From NCBI RefSeq assembly GCF_947502065.1, contig NZ_CANMYE010000001.1, positions 806,001 through 870,000 on the forward strand: a DNA stretch of 64,000 nucleotides, in the 5' to 3' direction. Position numbers and translations under genes: made by a program. Each line of letters starts with the position of its first letter. Within the stretch, counting starts at the first letter, position 1. Positions 45,306 through 55,027 of the stretch are shown here, piece by piece. The notes beneath the pieces were generated by a model. It had not been told where the DNA came from. It ran no database searches and saw only the letters and a program-made list of their open reading frames with translations. This DNA is from an uncultured Pseudoteredinibacter sp. GTDB taxonomy: Bacteria > Pseudomonadota > Gammaproteobacteria > Pseudomonadales > Cellvibrionaceae.

Positions 45306-47228
45306 ATGCCTGTAATTACACTTCCTGATGGTTCTAAACGCGAATTCGATAAACCTGTAAGCATCTACGATGTTGCTGCTGATATTGGCCCTGGTTTGGC
45401 CAAGGCAACATTGGGCGGCCGAGTAAACGGCCAGCGTATGGATGCTTGCGACATAATCGAAGCAGACGCTGATCTTACCATCTTCACCACCCGCGACGAT
45501 GACGGCCTTGAGATCATCCGCCACTCCTGTGCGCACCTATTGGGTCATGCTTTAAAGCAATTGTACCCAGATGCCAAAATGGCGATCGGCCCAACCATTG
45601 AGCATGGCTTTTACTACGATATCGATATGGAGCATGCTCTCACTGATGAGGATGTGCAGGCCATCGAAAAGCGCATGTTGGAGCTGGCTAAGACTAACTA
45701 TAGCGTGGTGAAAAAGAAGGTAAGCTGGCAGGAGGCTCGCGATGTGTTTGAAGCGCGCGGCGAGCCCTACAAAATGGAAATCTTGGATAACGATATCCAA
45801 AAAGATGACCGCCCAGGCCTGTACCATCACGAAGAATACGTGGATATGTGCCGTGGCCCACACGTGCCAAATATGAGCTTCTGTCATCATTTTAAACTGA
45901 TGCGCACCTCTGGTGCTTATTGGCGTGGTGATTCCGACAATAAAATGCTGCAGCGTATTTACGGCATTGCTTTTGCGGATAAAAAAGCCCTAAAAGCCCA
46001 TTTGCGCTTTTTAGAAGAAGCCGTAAAACGTGATCACCGCAAGTTGGGCAAGAAATATGATCTGTTCCACCTACAGGAAGAAGCCCCGGGGATGGTCTTC
46101 TGGCACCCGAAGGGTTGGGCCGTTTACACCGCGGTAGAAGAATATATGCGCCAAGTGCAGCGCAATAATGGCTACCAAGAAGTGAAAACTCCACAGGTGG
46201 TCGATCGCAGTCTATGGGAAAAGTCCGGTCACTGGGACAAGTTCCGCGAAGATATGTTTACCGTGAAATCGGAAGATAAAGATTTCGCCATCAAGCCAAT
46301 GAATTGCCCATGTCATGTACAGGTGTTCAACCAGGGCTTGAAGAGTCACAAAGATCTACCCTTGCGTCTGGCGGAGTTTGGTTCCTGTCACCGTAATGAA
46401 GCCTCTGGTTCCTTGCAGGGTATTATGCGAGTTCGTGGCTTTGTACAGGATGATGGCCACATTTTCTGTGAAGAAAGCGCTATTCAGGATGAGGTATCCA
46501 CCTTTACCGATCTGCTTTACGCCGTATACGCCGATTTCGGCTTCTCTGATGTGATCATTCGTCTATCTACTCGCCCTGAAAAGCGTGTAGGTAGCGACGA
46601 AGATTGGGATCGTGCCGAGAAAGCCTTGGCCGATGCACTAAACGCCAAAGGGTTGGAGTTCGAATACCTGCCAGGCGAGGGTGCCTTCTACGGCCCTAAG
46701 ATCGAATTTTCCTTGAAAGACTGCCTAGGCCGAATCTGGCAGTGTGGCACCATGCAGGTTGATTTCTCTATGCCTGGTCGCCTTGAAGCACAATATGTGG
46801 CCGAAGATGGCTCCCGCCAAGTGCCAGTAATGCTGCACCGCGCTATCTTGGGTTCTTTTGAGCGTTTTATCGGTATTTTGATCGAGCACTACGAGGGTGC
46901 ATTCCCAACTTGGTTGGCGCCTGAACAGGTGGTTGTCATGAATATTACCGACAATCAGTCAGAATATTGCCAAAAAGTAGAAGAAACCTTGCGAAACAAG
47001 GGCTTTAGAGCTAAATCGGACTTGAGAAATGAGAAGATCGGCTTTAAAATCCGCGAGCACACGATTCAGAAGATCCCTTATCTTGTGGTAATCGGAGATA
47101 AAGAGGTGGAATCGCAAGCAGTGGCCGTGCGTACACGCACTGGTGAAGACCTCGGCAGTATGAGCCTTGAGGCCTTTGAAGAGCTGCTTGAAAAAGACGT
47201 GGCGCAACGTAGCCGAGCTGCTTCCTAA
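45306..47228 (+). CDS. thrS: Threonyl-tRNA synthetase
   Basis: Class II synthetase that charges tRNA-Thr and edits mis-charged serine. At 640 residues it matches E. coli ThrRS (642). Domains: TGS (about 1-62), editing domain with [16 protein letters not shown] (HxxxH) and a later CRGPH segment, class II core (motif 2 around [17 protein letters not shown]; zinc-binding Cys in MNCPCHVQ), and the C-terminal anticodon-binding domain (about 540-640). It opens the thrS-infC-rpmI-rplT-pheST-ihfA cluster. The 5' leader may carry an operator for autoregulation as in E. coli, but I did not resolve it. Confidence 0.97.
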   Translation: MPVITLPDGSKREFDKPVSIYDVAADIGPGLAKATLGGRVNGQRMDACDIIEADADLTIFTTRDDDGLEIIRHSCAHLLGHALKQLYPDAKMAIGPTIEHGFYYDIDMEHALTDEDVQAIEKRMLELAKTNYSVVKKKVSWQEARDVFEARGEPYKMEILDNDIQKDDRPGLYHHEEYVDMCRGPHVPNMSFCHHFKLMRTSGAYWRGDSDNKMLQRIYGIAFADKKALKAHLRFLEEAVKRDHRKLGKKYDLFHLQEEAPGMVFWHPKGWAVYTAVEEYMRQVQRNNGYQEVKTPQVVDRSLWEKSGHWDKFREDMFTVKSEDKDFAIKPMNCPCHVQVFNQGLKSHKDLPLRLAEFGSCHRNEASGSLQGIMRVRGFVQDDGHIFCEESAIQDEVSTFTDLLYAVYADFGFSDVIIRLSTRPEKRVGSDEDWDRAEKALADALNAKGLEFEYLPGEGAFYGPKIEFSLKDCLGRIWQCGTMQVDFSMPGRLEAQYVAEDGSRQVPVMLHRAILGSFERFIGILIEHYEGAFPTWLAPEQVVVMNITDNQSEYCQKVEETLRNKGFRAKSDLRNEKIGFKIREHTIQKIPYLVVIGDKEVESQAVAVRTRTGEDLGSMSLEAFEELLEKDVAQRSRAAS

Positions 47229-47336
47229 GGTTACCGCATAGACGGTATAACATGGGAAGTGCCTCGGCATTCGCGCTTGAAGGGCCCTAACTCACCCACG
47301 GGGGGAGAGCCGGCCCATATTTAGGAGAAAAGAGCA

Positions 47337-47876
47337 ATTAAAAGAGATAATGCAAAAGGCCGTAGCAAAAAGGCCAACATCAATGATGCCATCGTTGCGG
47401 ACAAGGTTCGACTGATTGGCGCGGATGGAGAGCAGGCGGGTATTGTAAGCTTGGATGAAGCTTTACAGGTAGCACGTGCTGCGAGCCTAGACCTAGTACA
47501 AATTGCAGGTGATTCTGATCCTGTTGTATGTAAGGTCATGGACTACGGTAAACATCTCTTTGACATAAAGAAAACCAAAGCCGCTGCCAAGAAGAAGCAA
47601 AAGCAGCAGCAGGTTAAAGAAATGAAATTTCGTCCGGGAACGGATATTGGTGATTACAACATTAAGTTGCGTAACATCACCCGTTTCCTCGAAGCAGGGG
47701 ACAAGGTCAAGATTTCTTTACGATATCGTGGCCGAGAAATGGCTCACCAAGAGCTTGGTATGGAGATGTTAGGCCGTATCGAGACTGACTTGGAAGAGAT
47801 CGCGATTGTCGAGCAGCGTCCGAAAATGGAAGGACGTCAGCTGTTGATGATCATTGCCCCGAAAAAGAAGAAGTGA
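47337..47876 (+). CDS. infC: Translation initiation factor IF-3, AUU start
   Basis: IF-3 binds the 30S subunit and rejects non-canonical start codons. The frame starts with ATT at 47337 ([20 protein letters not shown]), preceded by AGGAG at 47323-47327 with 9-base spacing; no ATG, GTG or TTG in frame occurs before codon 39. The result is 179 residues, equal to the E. coli protein (180), with N-domain, lysine-rich linker ([20 protein letters not shown]) and C-domain. The AUU start is the classic device by which IF-3 represses its own synthesis. An annotation starting at 47451 would remove the N-domain. Confidence 0.96.
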   Translation: MKRDNAKGRSKKANINDAIVADKVRLIGADGEQAGIVSLDEALQVARAASLDLVQIAGDSDPVVCKVMDYGKHLFDIKKTKAAAKKKQKQQQVKEMKFRPGTDIGDYNIKLRNITRFLEAGDKVKISLRYRGREMAHQELGMEMLGRIETDLEEIAIVEQRPKMEGRQLLMIIAPKKKK

Positions 47877-47937
47877 TCGGGCTTTTAGCTGCCTTCTCAC
47901 TCTATATTAACCATCAAATACATCTGGAGTTATTCTG

Positions 47938-48132
47938 ATGCCAAAAGCTAAAGTACACAGTGGCGCTGCCAAGCGCTTCAAAAAGACGGCTGCGGGCTAC
48001 AAGCATAAGCACGCTAACAAAAGCCACATCCTAACCAAGATGACCACTAAGCGTAAGCGTCAACTGCGTGGTACCAACATCCTGCATGAAGATAATGTAG
48101 GTTTGGTAGATCGCATGATGCGTGCCAAGTAA
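47938..48132 (+). CDS. rpmI: 50S ribosomal protein L35
   Basis: A 64-residue basic protein ([20 protein letters not shown], then [13 protein letters not shown]) of the large ribosomal subunit, the standard length. It follows infC by 61 bp, with TGGAG as ribosome-binding site, and precedes rplT. In enterobacteria L20 represses both genes through an mRNA structure in this interval; I see no proof here. Confidence 0.97.
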   Translation: MPKAKVHSGAAKRFKKTAAGYKHKHANKSHILTKMTTKRKRQLRGTNILHEDNVGLVDRMMRAK

Positions 48133-48170
48133 GCAACACTGGTTTATCAATTTTTTAAGAGGATAGGATT

Positions 48171-48527
48171 ATGGCACGTGTAAAACGTGGTGTGGTGGCG
48201 CGTCGCAGTCACAAGAAAGTATTAAAGCAAGCTAAAGGTTACTACGGAGCGCGTTCACGCATCTTCCGCGTAGCTAAGCAAGCGGTTATTAAAGCTGGTC
48301 AGTACGCTTATCGCGACCGTCGCGTTAAGAAGCGTAACTTCCGCGCTTTGTGGATCACTCGTATCAATGCGCAATCACGCAATGAAGGTTTGAGCTATAG
48401 CCGTTTGATCGCTGGTTTAAAGAAAGCCAACATCGAGTTGGACCGTCGCGTATTGGCTGACCTAGCCGTTCACGACAAGCCTGCTTTTGCGGCCATCGTT
48501 GAAAAAGCCAAAGCTGCTCTCGCTTAA
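48171..48527 (+). CDS. rplT: 50S ribosomal protein L20
   Basis: L20 nucleates assembly of the 50S subunit and represses its own operon. The 118-residue protein starts [20 protein letters not shown], followed by [19 protein letters not shown], as usual for the family. An AGAGGA ribosome-binding site precedes the ATG. It is the last gene before a strong terminator, so pheST are likely transcribed separately or by read-through. Confidence 0.97.
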   Translation: MARVKRGVVARRSHKKVLKQAKGYYGARSRIFRVAKQAVIKAGQYAYRDRRVKKRNFRALWITRINAQSRNEGLSYSRLIAGLKKANIELDRRVLADLAVHDKPAFAAIVEKAKAALA

Positions 48528-48573
48528 GCACAACGATGAAAACACCCTTTGGGGTGTTGCCTAGAAAGATGCG

Positions 48574-48610
48574 AAAGAAAGGGAGATGGCCTCGGCCTCT
48601 CCCTTTCTTT
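48574..48610 (+). terminator. Strong rho-independent terminator after rplT
   Basis: AAAGAAAGGGAGA pairs perfectly with TCTCCCTTTCTTT; the inner GGCC/GGCC can extend the stem, and T-rich sequence follows. A smaller hairpin AACACCC/GGGTGTT lies at 48541-48557. Confidence 0.85.
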
Positions 48611-48627
48611 TTGTCTTTTTACCTACT

Positions 48628-48765
48628 GTCAGTCTCAAAACTCCTGTTTTGAGACTGACGTCGCTAACTAAAGGCTGGCGCCGTTTGCGAAACGGCTTGC
48701 CTTTAGCTAGCTCGCAGAAATGGATGCGCTTAGGCGCACCCATTTCTGGCGACACTCCTGTGTCG
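48628..48765. repeat. Cluster of four adjacent hairpins (REP/BIME-like)
   Basis: H1 48628-48659: 14-bp perfect stem with TCCT loop. H2 48663-48711: 13-bp outer stem with one mismatch and a 7-bp inner stem (GCCGTTT/AAACGGC). H3 48712-48752: stem TCGC-AGAAATGG-TGCGC with its complement around TTAG. H4 48750-48765: CGACAC/GTGTCG with TCCT loop. They fill 138 bp almost without gaps. No reading frame of interest crosses them. Confidence 0.75.
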
Positions 48766-48850
48766 TAGCAGCACTTGAAGTCCAGGCGATGACAAACTGC
48801 TGGGGCTATAAAGATAGCTAATGAGTTAGAAGAATTTAGAGGATGAGGTA

Positions 48851-49270
48851 CTGAATAAATCTGCTGTTGAATTGGATCGCTTTTTTGGCCGCTATGCGGA
48901 ATCTTTTCTGAAAGCTGATGCTGAATTTATTGCCGGTGTGTATGAATTCCCCATGACGTTTTATACCGAAGCAGGTGAGGCGGTTGCGTTTACGGAAGAG
49001 GCATTTAATAACAACAGTAAAAACCTTATTGCGCTTTATAAAGAGCTAGGTGTTGCCGCAGTTAATTTTGAGCGGCTTGATCAGTACGTGTTATCTAACT
49101 GCCTCAGTATTGTCACGCTTAAATGGTATTTTTGTGATGATGCAGGCGCTGAAATATACAATGCCACTACACGGTACTTAATAGGCTTAAAAGAAGGCAG
49201 TTTGAAGATTAAAGCCGTTTTTGTGATTGATGAAACGAGTAAAATTGCAGTTTTAAAGAGTGCAAGTTAA
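48851..49270 (+). CDS. SnoaL/NTF2-like protein
   Basis: A soluble alpha+beta-barrel protein of the NTF2-like superfamily, about 139 residues. The pattern ELDRFFGRYAESFLKADAEF (helix 1), then VYEFPMTFYTEAGEAVAF, and strands TLKWYFCDDAGAEIYNATTR and SLKIKAVFVI fits SnoaL-like or DUF4440-like folds. Function is unknown; members can be enzymes or ligand binders. The start is uncertain: no ATG or GTG in frame, only CTG at 48851 (after GAGG) and TTG at 48872; the frame is open back to 48830. It stands alone between the hairpin cluster and pheST and is not part of the usual cluster. Confidence 0.6.
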   Translation: MNKSAVELDRFFGRYAESFLKADAEFIAGVYEFPMTFYTEAGEAVAFTEEAFNNNSKNLIALYKELGVAAVNFERLDQYVLSNCLSIVTLKWYFCDDAGAEIYNATTRYLIGLKEGSLKIKAVFVIDETSKIAVLKSAS

Positions 49271-49321
49271 CGAGAAGTGACTGGCTTAAAAGGAAGTGGC
49301 CAAAAAAGAAGTAAATAGTGA

Positions 49322-49432
49322 AAGCAAATTATCCAGTTGCTCTGTAAAACCATAAAAGGCCAGGACGGCCTGACCTGAGCGACCCAGGGATGGGTTTAAG
49401 CGTGTTTTACAGAGCAACTGGATAATTTGCTT
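49322..49432. repeat. 111-bp element with 29-bp perfect inverted repeats
   Basis: The arms 49322-49350 and 49404-49432 are exact reverse complements (outer AAGCAAATTATCC, inner TGCTCTGTAAAAC), with a 53-base centre holding a small GGCC-rich hairpin. It looks like a miniature inverted-repeat element or a long RNA hairpin. It lies 89 bp before pheS. Confidence 0.8.
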
Positions 49433-49499
49433 GTGGGTCAGCAGTGAATGCCTTACGGCTTAAGTTGGAAAATTGCTGGCAAGCAACACGGTTTAATGA

Positions 49500-50534
<1,035 letters not shown>

Positions 50535-50597
50535 CACAGCCTAAAACAAAAACGATCGAAGACAACAATACAGAATTAAATTGGAAGAAAGACCATC

Positions 50598-52961
50598 ATG
50601 AAAGTATCAGAAAGCTGGTTGCGCGAATGGGTTAGCCCAAACATCAGCACCGAAGAGCTGGTAGAGCAGCTAACAATGGCTGGCTTAGAAGTGGATGCCG
50701 TAGAAGCCGCTGCTGGCGAATTTAGTAAAGTTGTTGTGGGTGAAATTGTTTCTATTGAACAGCACCCCGATGCCGATAAATTGCGCGTTTGCCAAGTGGC
50801 TGGCGGTGAAGATGAGCTTACCCAAGTGGTTTGCGGTGCGCCGAATGCACGCGCAGGTATCAAAATACCTTTTGCTTTGGTAGGCGCTAAACTGCCTGGC
50901 GATTTTAAAATCAAAAAAGCCAAACTGCGTGGCGTAGAATCAAAGGGCATGTTATGTGCTCAAACCGAATTGCAGTGTGGCGAAGATGACGATGGCATTT
51001 GGGAACTACCAAGCGATGCCCCAGTGGGCACATGCTTGCGTGAATATTTAAACCTAGATGACAGCATTATCGAGGTCGATCTAACGCCAAACCGCAGCGA
51101 CTGCTTAAGCATGCAAGGCATTGCTCGCGATGTGGGTGTATTAAACCGTGCTCCGGTAACGCCACCACAAATGCCGGTTGTTGACGCGGATACCAAAGAA
51201 ACCCTAAAAGTTTCTTTAGAGGCCGAAGGCGCTTGCCCACGATATTTAGGCCGAGTGATTCGCGGGGTAGATCTTTCCAAGCCAAGCCCAACTTGGATGC
51301 AGGAAAAACTGCGCCGCGCAGGTTTGCGCTCTATCGATGCTGTAGTCGATGTAACCAACTACGTTTTGCTTGAACTGGGTCAGCCTTTGCATGCATTTGA
51401 TATGCAAAAACTCAGCGGAAGCATTCATGTACGCCAATCTACAGCCGGTGAAAAGTTAACCTTGCTCGATGGCCAAGAAGTCGAGCTAAAAGATAATACT
51501 TTGTTAATTTGTGATGGTACGGGCCCGGTGGCCATGGCCGGTATTATGGGTGGCGAATCCACCGCTGTAAGCACCGAGACTACCGATGTCTTCCTAGAGT
51601 GTGCCTACTTTGATCCAATTGCGATTGCCGGACGTGCGCGTAGTTACGGCTTGCATACAGATGCCTCGCATCGCTATGAGCGCGGCGTTGATTATCAGCT
51701 GCAAGAAAAAGCCATCGAGCGTGCTACTGAGCTATTATTGGCTGCTGTAGGTGGCAAGGTTGGCCCGACTGACGTTACCGAGCTGGCAGATCAGGTGCCG
51801 GCTGAGCGCAAGGTGGAACTGCGTCGTCACAAGATTGAAAGCGGCCTTGGCTTTTCCATGGCTGATGAAGAAGTTGTCGATATTCTGACTCGCCTTGGAT
51901 TGCACTTGGTGGAAAACACTGACAATGGTTGGGTATTCACCGTACCAAGCTATCGCTTTGACATCTCAATTGAAGCCGATTTACTAGAAGAGTTGGCCCG
52001 GGTGTATGGTTATAACCGCTTGCCAACCACCAATCTAGAGGCAGAAATTAAGATTCTGCCTCGTAATGAGAGCAAGGTGGGCTTATCGGCGCTTCGCCAG
52101 CAGCTGGTTGCCCAGGGCTTCCAAGAGGCTATCTGCTACAGCTTTATTGATGCTGAGCTGCAAAAGGTATTTAACCCAGAGCAAGCTCCAATTGAACTGC
52201 AAAACCCAATTAGCGCCGATATGGCGGTTATGCGTACCTCATTATGGCCAGGTTTAGTTCAAGTCTTGCAGCATAACTTAAAGCGTCAGCAGAGCCGCGC
52301 CAAGCTATTTGAAACCGGCCTAAGCTTCCACTCCATTGAGAAGCAGGTACCGATGTTAGCTGGTCTAATGTATGGCAATCGCCAGCCGGAAGGCTGGAGT
52401 GCCAAAGGCGAAGCCGTGGACTTCTTTGATCTGAAGGGCGTTGTGGAAGGTTTGCTGGATATAACTGATCAAGACTTCCGCTTTGTGGCCAAAGCGCACT
52501 CGGCATTGCACCCAGGCCAAAGCGCCGCTATCGAGCTAGCTGGTAAGGTTGTGGGCTATTTGGGCGCCTTACACCCACAAATTCAGCAGGAGCTGGGCCT
52601 AAACCAGTCCGTTTATCTGTTTGAGATAGAGCAGTCAGCCCTGGCAGAAGCTAAGTTGCCGGCCTTTAATCCGCTATCTAAGTTCCCAGAGGTTCGCCGT
52701 GATCTGGCCTTGCTAGTGGCGCGTGAAACCACGGCTGATGCGCTTTTGGCGGGGGTTAGAGCCGCTGCAGGTGAGCAGTTAATCGACTTAAAGGTCTTTG
52801 ACGTATATACGGGCAAAGGCATTGATGCAGAAAGAAAAAGTATCGCATTGGGCTTGACGTATCAGCATCCTTCACGCACTCTTACAGAAGAAGAAATTAA
52901 TTCCTCAGTTGACGCGGTGGTCAAGCGTCTAGAGGACGAACTGGGTGCCAGTCTGCGATAA
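50598..52961 (+). CDS. pheT: Phenylalanyl-tRNA synthetase, beta subunit
   Basis: Partner of PheS, needed for tRNA binding and editing. The 787-residue length agrees with E. coli (795). Domains: B1/B6 start MKVSESWLREWVSP, tRNA-binding OB domain (about 40-150, VVGEIVSIEQHPDADKLRVC), B3/B4 editing domain (about 210-380), B5 DNA-binding-like domain (about 400-475) and a C-terminal anticodon-binding (FDX-ACB) domain (about 690-785, FPEVRRDLALLVARE). It is followed by ihfA, a conserved neighbour. Confidence 0.97.
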   Translation: MKVSESWLREWVSPNISTEELVEQLTMAGLEVDAVEAAAGEFSKVVVGEIVSIEQHPDADKLRVCQVAGGEDELTQVVCGAPNARAGIKIPFALVGAKLPGDFKIKKAKLRGVESKGMLCAQTELQCGEDDDGIWELPSDAPVGTCLREYLNLDDSIIEVDLTPNRSDCLSMQGIARDVGVLNRAPVTPPQMPVVDADTKETLKVSLEAEGACPRYLGRVIRGVDLSKPSPTWMQEKLRRAGLRSIDAVVDVTNYVLLELGQPLHAFDMQKLSGSIHVRQSTAGEKLTLLDGQEVELKDNTLLICDGTGPVAMAGIMGGESTAVSTETTDVFLECAYFDPIAIAGRARSYGLHTDASHRYERGVDYQLQEKAIERATELLLAAVGGKVGPTDVTELADQVPAERKVELRRHKIESGLGFSMADEEVVDILTRLGLHLVENTDNGWVFTVPSYRFDISIEADLLEELARVYGYNRLPTTNLEAEIKILPRNESKVGLSALRQQLVAQGFQEAICYSFIDAELQKVFNPEQAPIELQNPISADMAVMRTSLWPGLVQVLQHNLKRQQSRAKLFETGLSFHSIEKQVPMLAGLMYGNRQPEGWSAKGEAVDFFDLKGVVEGLLDITDQDFRFVAKAHSALHPGQSAAIELAGKVVGYLGALHPQIQQELGLNQSVYLFEIEQSALAEAKLPAFNPLSKFPEVRRDLALLVARETTADALLAGVRAAAGEQLIDLKVFDVYTGKGIDAERKSIALGLTYQHPSRTLTEEEINSSVDAVVKRLEDELGASLR

Positions 52962-53072
52962 ACTATGACAGGAAAGGGAGGCTCCCTTCCTTTCTATAGT
53001 GTGGCCAATTTGGTTTTGGGCCAAATTTAGCAGGCATGGCAATAAGTTTCAGGAAGGAGCTTTGTCTCAATC

Positions 53073-53378
53073 ATGTCAGCACTGACCAAAGCCGATTTGG
53101 CCGAAAAGCTGTACGAAGAACTTGGCTTCAACAAGCGTGAAGCCAAAGAGCTTGTCGAGCTGTTTTTTGAAGAAATTCGCGCCGCGCTTGAAGCCAATGA
53201 GCAGGTAAAACTCTCGGGCTTTGGCAACTTCGAGTTGCGTGATAAAAGCCAGCGTCCTGGCCGTAACCCCAAAACCGGTGAAGAGATACCCATCACGGCA
53301 CGCCGTGTAGTGACTTTTCGCCCCGGGCAGAAACTTAAGGCACGTGTAGAAGCTTATGCTGGAACCGACGAACAATGA
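53073..53378 (+). CDS. ihfA: Integration host factor, alpha subunit
   Basis: DNA-bending protein that pairs with IhfB and shapes promoters, origins and recombination sites. The 101-residue protein shows [20 protein letters not shown], the helical dimer part, and the DNA-binding arm with [24 protein letters not shown] sequence. Length is standard. Its last 23 bp overlap the merR-type gene. IHF is often needed for tRNA-targeted integrases, which is of interest given the island in tRNA-Val. Confidence 0.97.
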   Translation: MSALTKADLAEKLYEELGFNKREAKELVELFFEEIRAALEANEQVKLSGFGNFELRDKSQRPGRNPKTGEEIPITARRVVTFRPGQKLKARVEAYAGTDEQ

Positions 53379-53715
53379 CGAACTGCCGGAGATCCCCGGT
53401 AAGCGCTATTTCACCATTGGTGAAGTCAGTGAGCTGTGCGCCGTAAAACCCCATGTACTGCGCTACTGGGAACAGGAGTTCCCACAGCTAAAGCCGGTAA
53501 AGCGCCGCGGTAATCGCCGCTATTACCAGCGTCAAGATGTCCTGACTATTCGCCAAATTAGAGCGCTGCTATATGAGCAGGGCTTCACCATTGGCGGTGC
53601 TCGTTTGAAAATGACCAGCGAGCCAGAAGAGGGTGAAAATAAAGAAGATTTTAAAGCACTGGTACGTCAGATGATTACCGAGCTGGAAGACTTGCTGATT
53701 ACCTTAAAGGCATAA
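53356..53715 (+). CDS. MerR-family transcriptional regulator
   Basis: A 119-residue regulator that starts within ihfA. The winged-helix DNA-binding part is clear: [20 protein letters not shown], followed by [20 protein letters not shown] and [19 protein letters not shown]. The C-terminal part is a short dimerisation helix without effector-binding cysteines. The same gene sits after ihfA in Pseudomonas, where its role is little known. The strong overlap implies coupling to ihfA. A terminator follows 16 bp after the stop. Confidence 0.92.
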   Translation: MLEPTNNDELPEIPGKRYFTIGEVSELCAVKPHVLRYWEQEFPQLKPVKRRGNRRYYQRQDVLTIRQIRALLYEQGFTIGGARLKMTSEPEEGENKEDFKALVRQMITELEDLLITLKA

Positions 53716-53730
53716 CCGCAGCCTAATGAC

Positions 53731-53767
53731 ACACAAAAAAGCCGAGTTTAGCTCGGCTTTTTTGTGT
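53731..53767 (+). terminator. Rho-independent terminator after the merR-type gene
   Basis: ACACAAAAAAGCCGAG pairs perfectly with CTCGGCTTTTTTGTGT around a 5-base loop, a strong intrinsic terminator that ends the pheST-ihfA-merR unit. The 260 bp that follow to 54027 hold nothing else I can identify. Confidence 0.9.
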
Positions 53768-54027
53768 CAGCTTGCTATTGCTGGGATGCTATGATTTTGC
53801 TTACGCGTCTTTAATGATTGGTGATTGGTGAAGCGGTTGATTTTAGTGGGCCGAGCAAGTGAGGTTAAGAATAGCTTAAATGGAAAGGCGTATCTGCAAG
53901 TCGGTTCGTATGTTTACGTATTTAAAGTGTATAATCAATTAGCTTTCTAATGGCGTGTAAGAGCTGCGATTAGCTTTTAAAGTTAAGACAGCTAACGCAA
54001 AAAATATCTAAAACGGAAGAATTAATA

Positions 54028-54507
54028 ATGTACAAGCTCAGCAAAATAATAGGGCAAGCTGCTTCGCTAGCTTTATGTTTGTTAGTGATGTCAGTTCAAG
54101 CTGCTGATGATTTCCCCGGCGTAAAGAAATTGATGACTTCAGAAGAGTATAAATCTTCTGGTTTGGAAAAGTTAAGTGAACAAGAGCTGGCCGAGCTAAA
54201 TAAATGGTTAATTCGCTATACTGCCAAAGACGCATTGGTAATTAGCAAAACAGTAGAATCTGTTCGAGAAGAAAGTAATACAGCTATTGAAAGTAATATC
54301 TTGGGAACATTTACAGGTTGGGATGGAAGTACGGTATTTAGATTGGCAAATGGGCAGGTTTGGAAGCAACGAAAGTTAGCCTCGAAGCGCCGTTGGAGAA
54401 CCAATCTTGAGGCGCCGAAAGTGATAATAGATAAGAACTTGCTTGGCTATTTTCAGCTGACGGTTGTGGGCCCTGATAAAACCACTAAGGTTAAGCGAAT
54501 TCGTTAA
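54028..54507 (+). CDS. Hypothetical secreted protein, 159 aa
   Basis: Exported protein: signal peptide about 1-25 (core ASLALCLLVMSVQA, cleavage after QAA or AQA-like site). The mature part starts with a helical segment (KKLMTSEEYKSSGLEKLSEQ and ELNKWLIRY) and ends with a beta-rich segment ILGTFTGWDGSTVFRLANGQ, then VWKQ and FQLTVVGPDKTTKVKRIR. The GxFxGWxGxTxFxLxNGQVWxQ pattern occurs, as I recall, in many gammaproteobacterial periplasmic proteins of unknown function. It stands alone with its own leader; an inverted repeat GGCTAGC/GCTAGCC lies just after the stop (54519-54541). Confidence 0.7.
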   Translation: MYKLSKIIGQAASLALCLLVMSVQAADDFPGVKKLMTSEEYKSSGLEKLSEQELAELNKWLIRYTAKDALVISKTVESVREESNTAIESNILGTFTGWDGSTVFRLANGQVWKQRKLASKRRWRTNLEAPKVIIDKNLLGYFQLTVVGPDKTTKVKRIR

Positions 54508-54580
54508 GACGAAGAAAGGCTAGCTAAAACAACGGCTAGCCCTGGTATGCTTAGAGGCAGCTGTTTTATCAATAATTGTC

Positions 54581-54608
54581 TTGCAATCAAGGGCTTATAG
54601 GGTATTAT
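54581..54608 (+). promoter_or_regulatory. Candidate sigma70 promoter of tRNA-Pro
   Basis: TTGCAA (54581-54586) and TATTAT (54603-54608) with 16-base spacing, about 90 bp before the tRNA. Confidence 0.5.
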
Positions 54609-54696
54609 ACCCGCCTTTCCCATCTCGGGATCTCTTATAAAGCTTGCTGAATTAGCTGTATTTAAGGCTTAGGTATTCAGTAATCTTTACTCCAAG

Positions 54697-54773
54697 CGGG
54701 GCGTAGCGCAGTCTGGTAGCGCACTACACTGGGGGTGTAGTGGTCGTAGGTTCAAATCCTGCCGTCCCGACCA
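54697..54773 (+). tRNA. tRNA-Pro (GGG)
   Basis: A 77-nt tRNA with encoded CCA. The acceptor CGGGGCG pairs with CGTCCCG (one G-T), the D-arm is GCGCAGTCTGGTAGCGC, the anticodon stem CTACA/TGTAG holds the loop CTGGGGG (anticodon GGG), and the T-arm has GGTTCAAATCC. A tRNA-Pro after ihfA-merR is also the Pseudomonas arrangement. Confidence 0.95.
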
Positions 54774-55027
54774 TTTTTTCCTTTTGATGTCTCTTCGTCA
54801 TTTTCATTGTTGCTAAGAAACCTAGCTTTCGGTCAAACATTAGAGCCCGGTACTCAATATCTTTTATTTGAATTAATTAAACATATGGCGCTGCAACCCG
54901 AATGCTGTATGGCTTTATCTATTTTCAGTCGCTCGTGGTCAATATTGCCAGATAAGGTTTTTTTAGCTCTACTTGGGGTAAGGGTAAATACGTATAGTGT
55001 GTTTACCCAAACCTAGGAGCTATAGCA

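Noticed and set aside
52970..53000. Terminator between pheT and ihfA
   Set aside because: The GGAAAGGGA/TCCCTTCC pairing is imperfect and no T run follows; ihfA is likely transcribed with pheT at least in part.
54807..55016. 69-codon frame between tRNA-Pro and the serine hydrolase
   Set aside because: Starts within the tRNA downstream region without a ribosome-binding site, and its residue composition is random-like.
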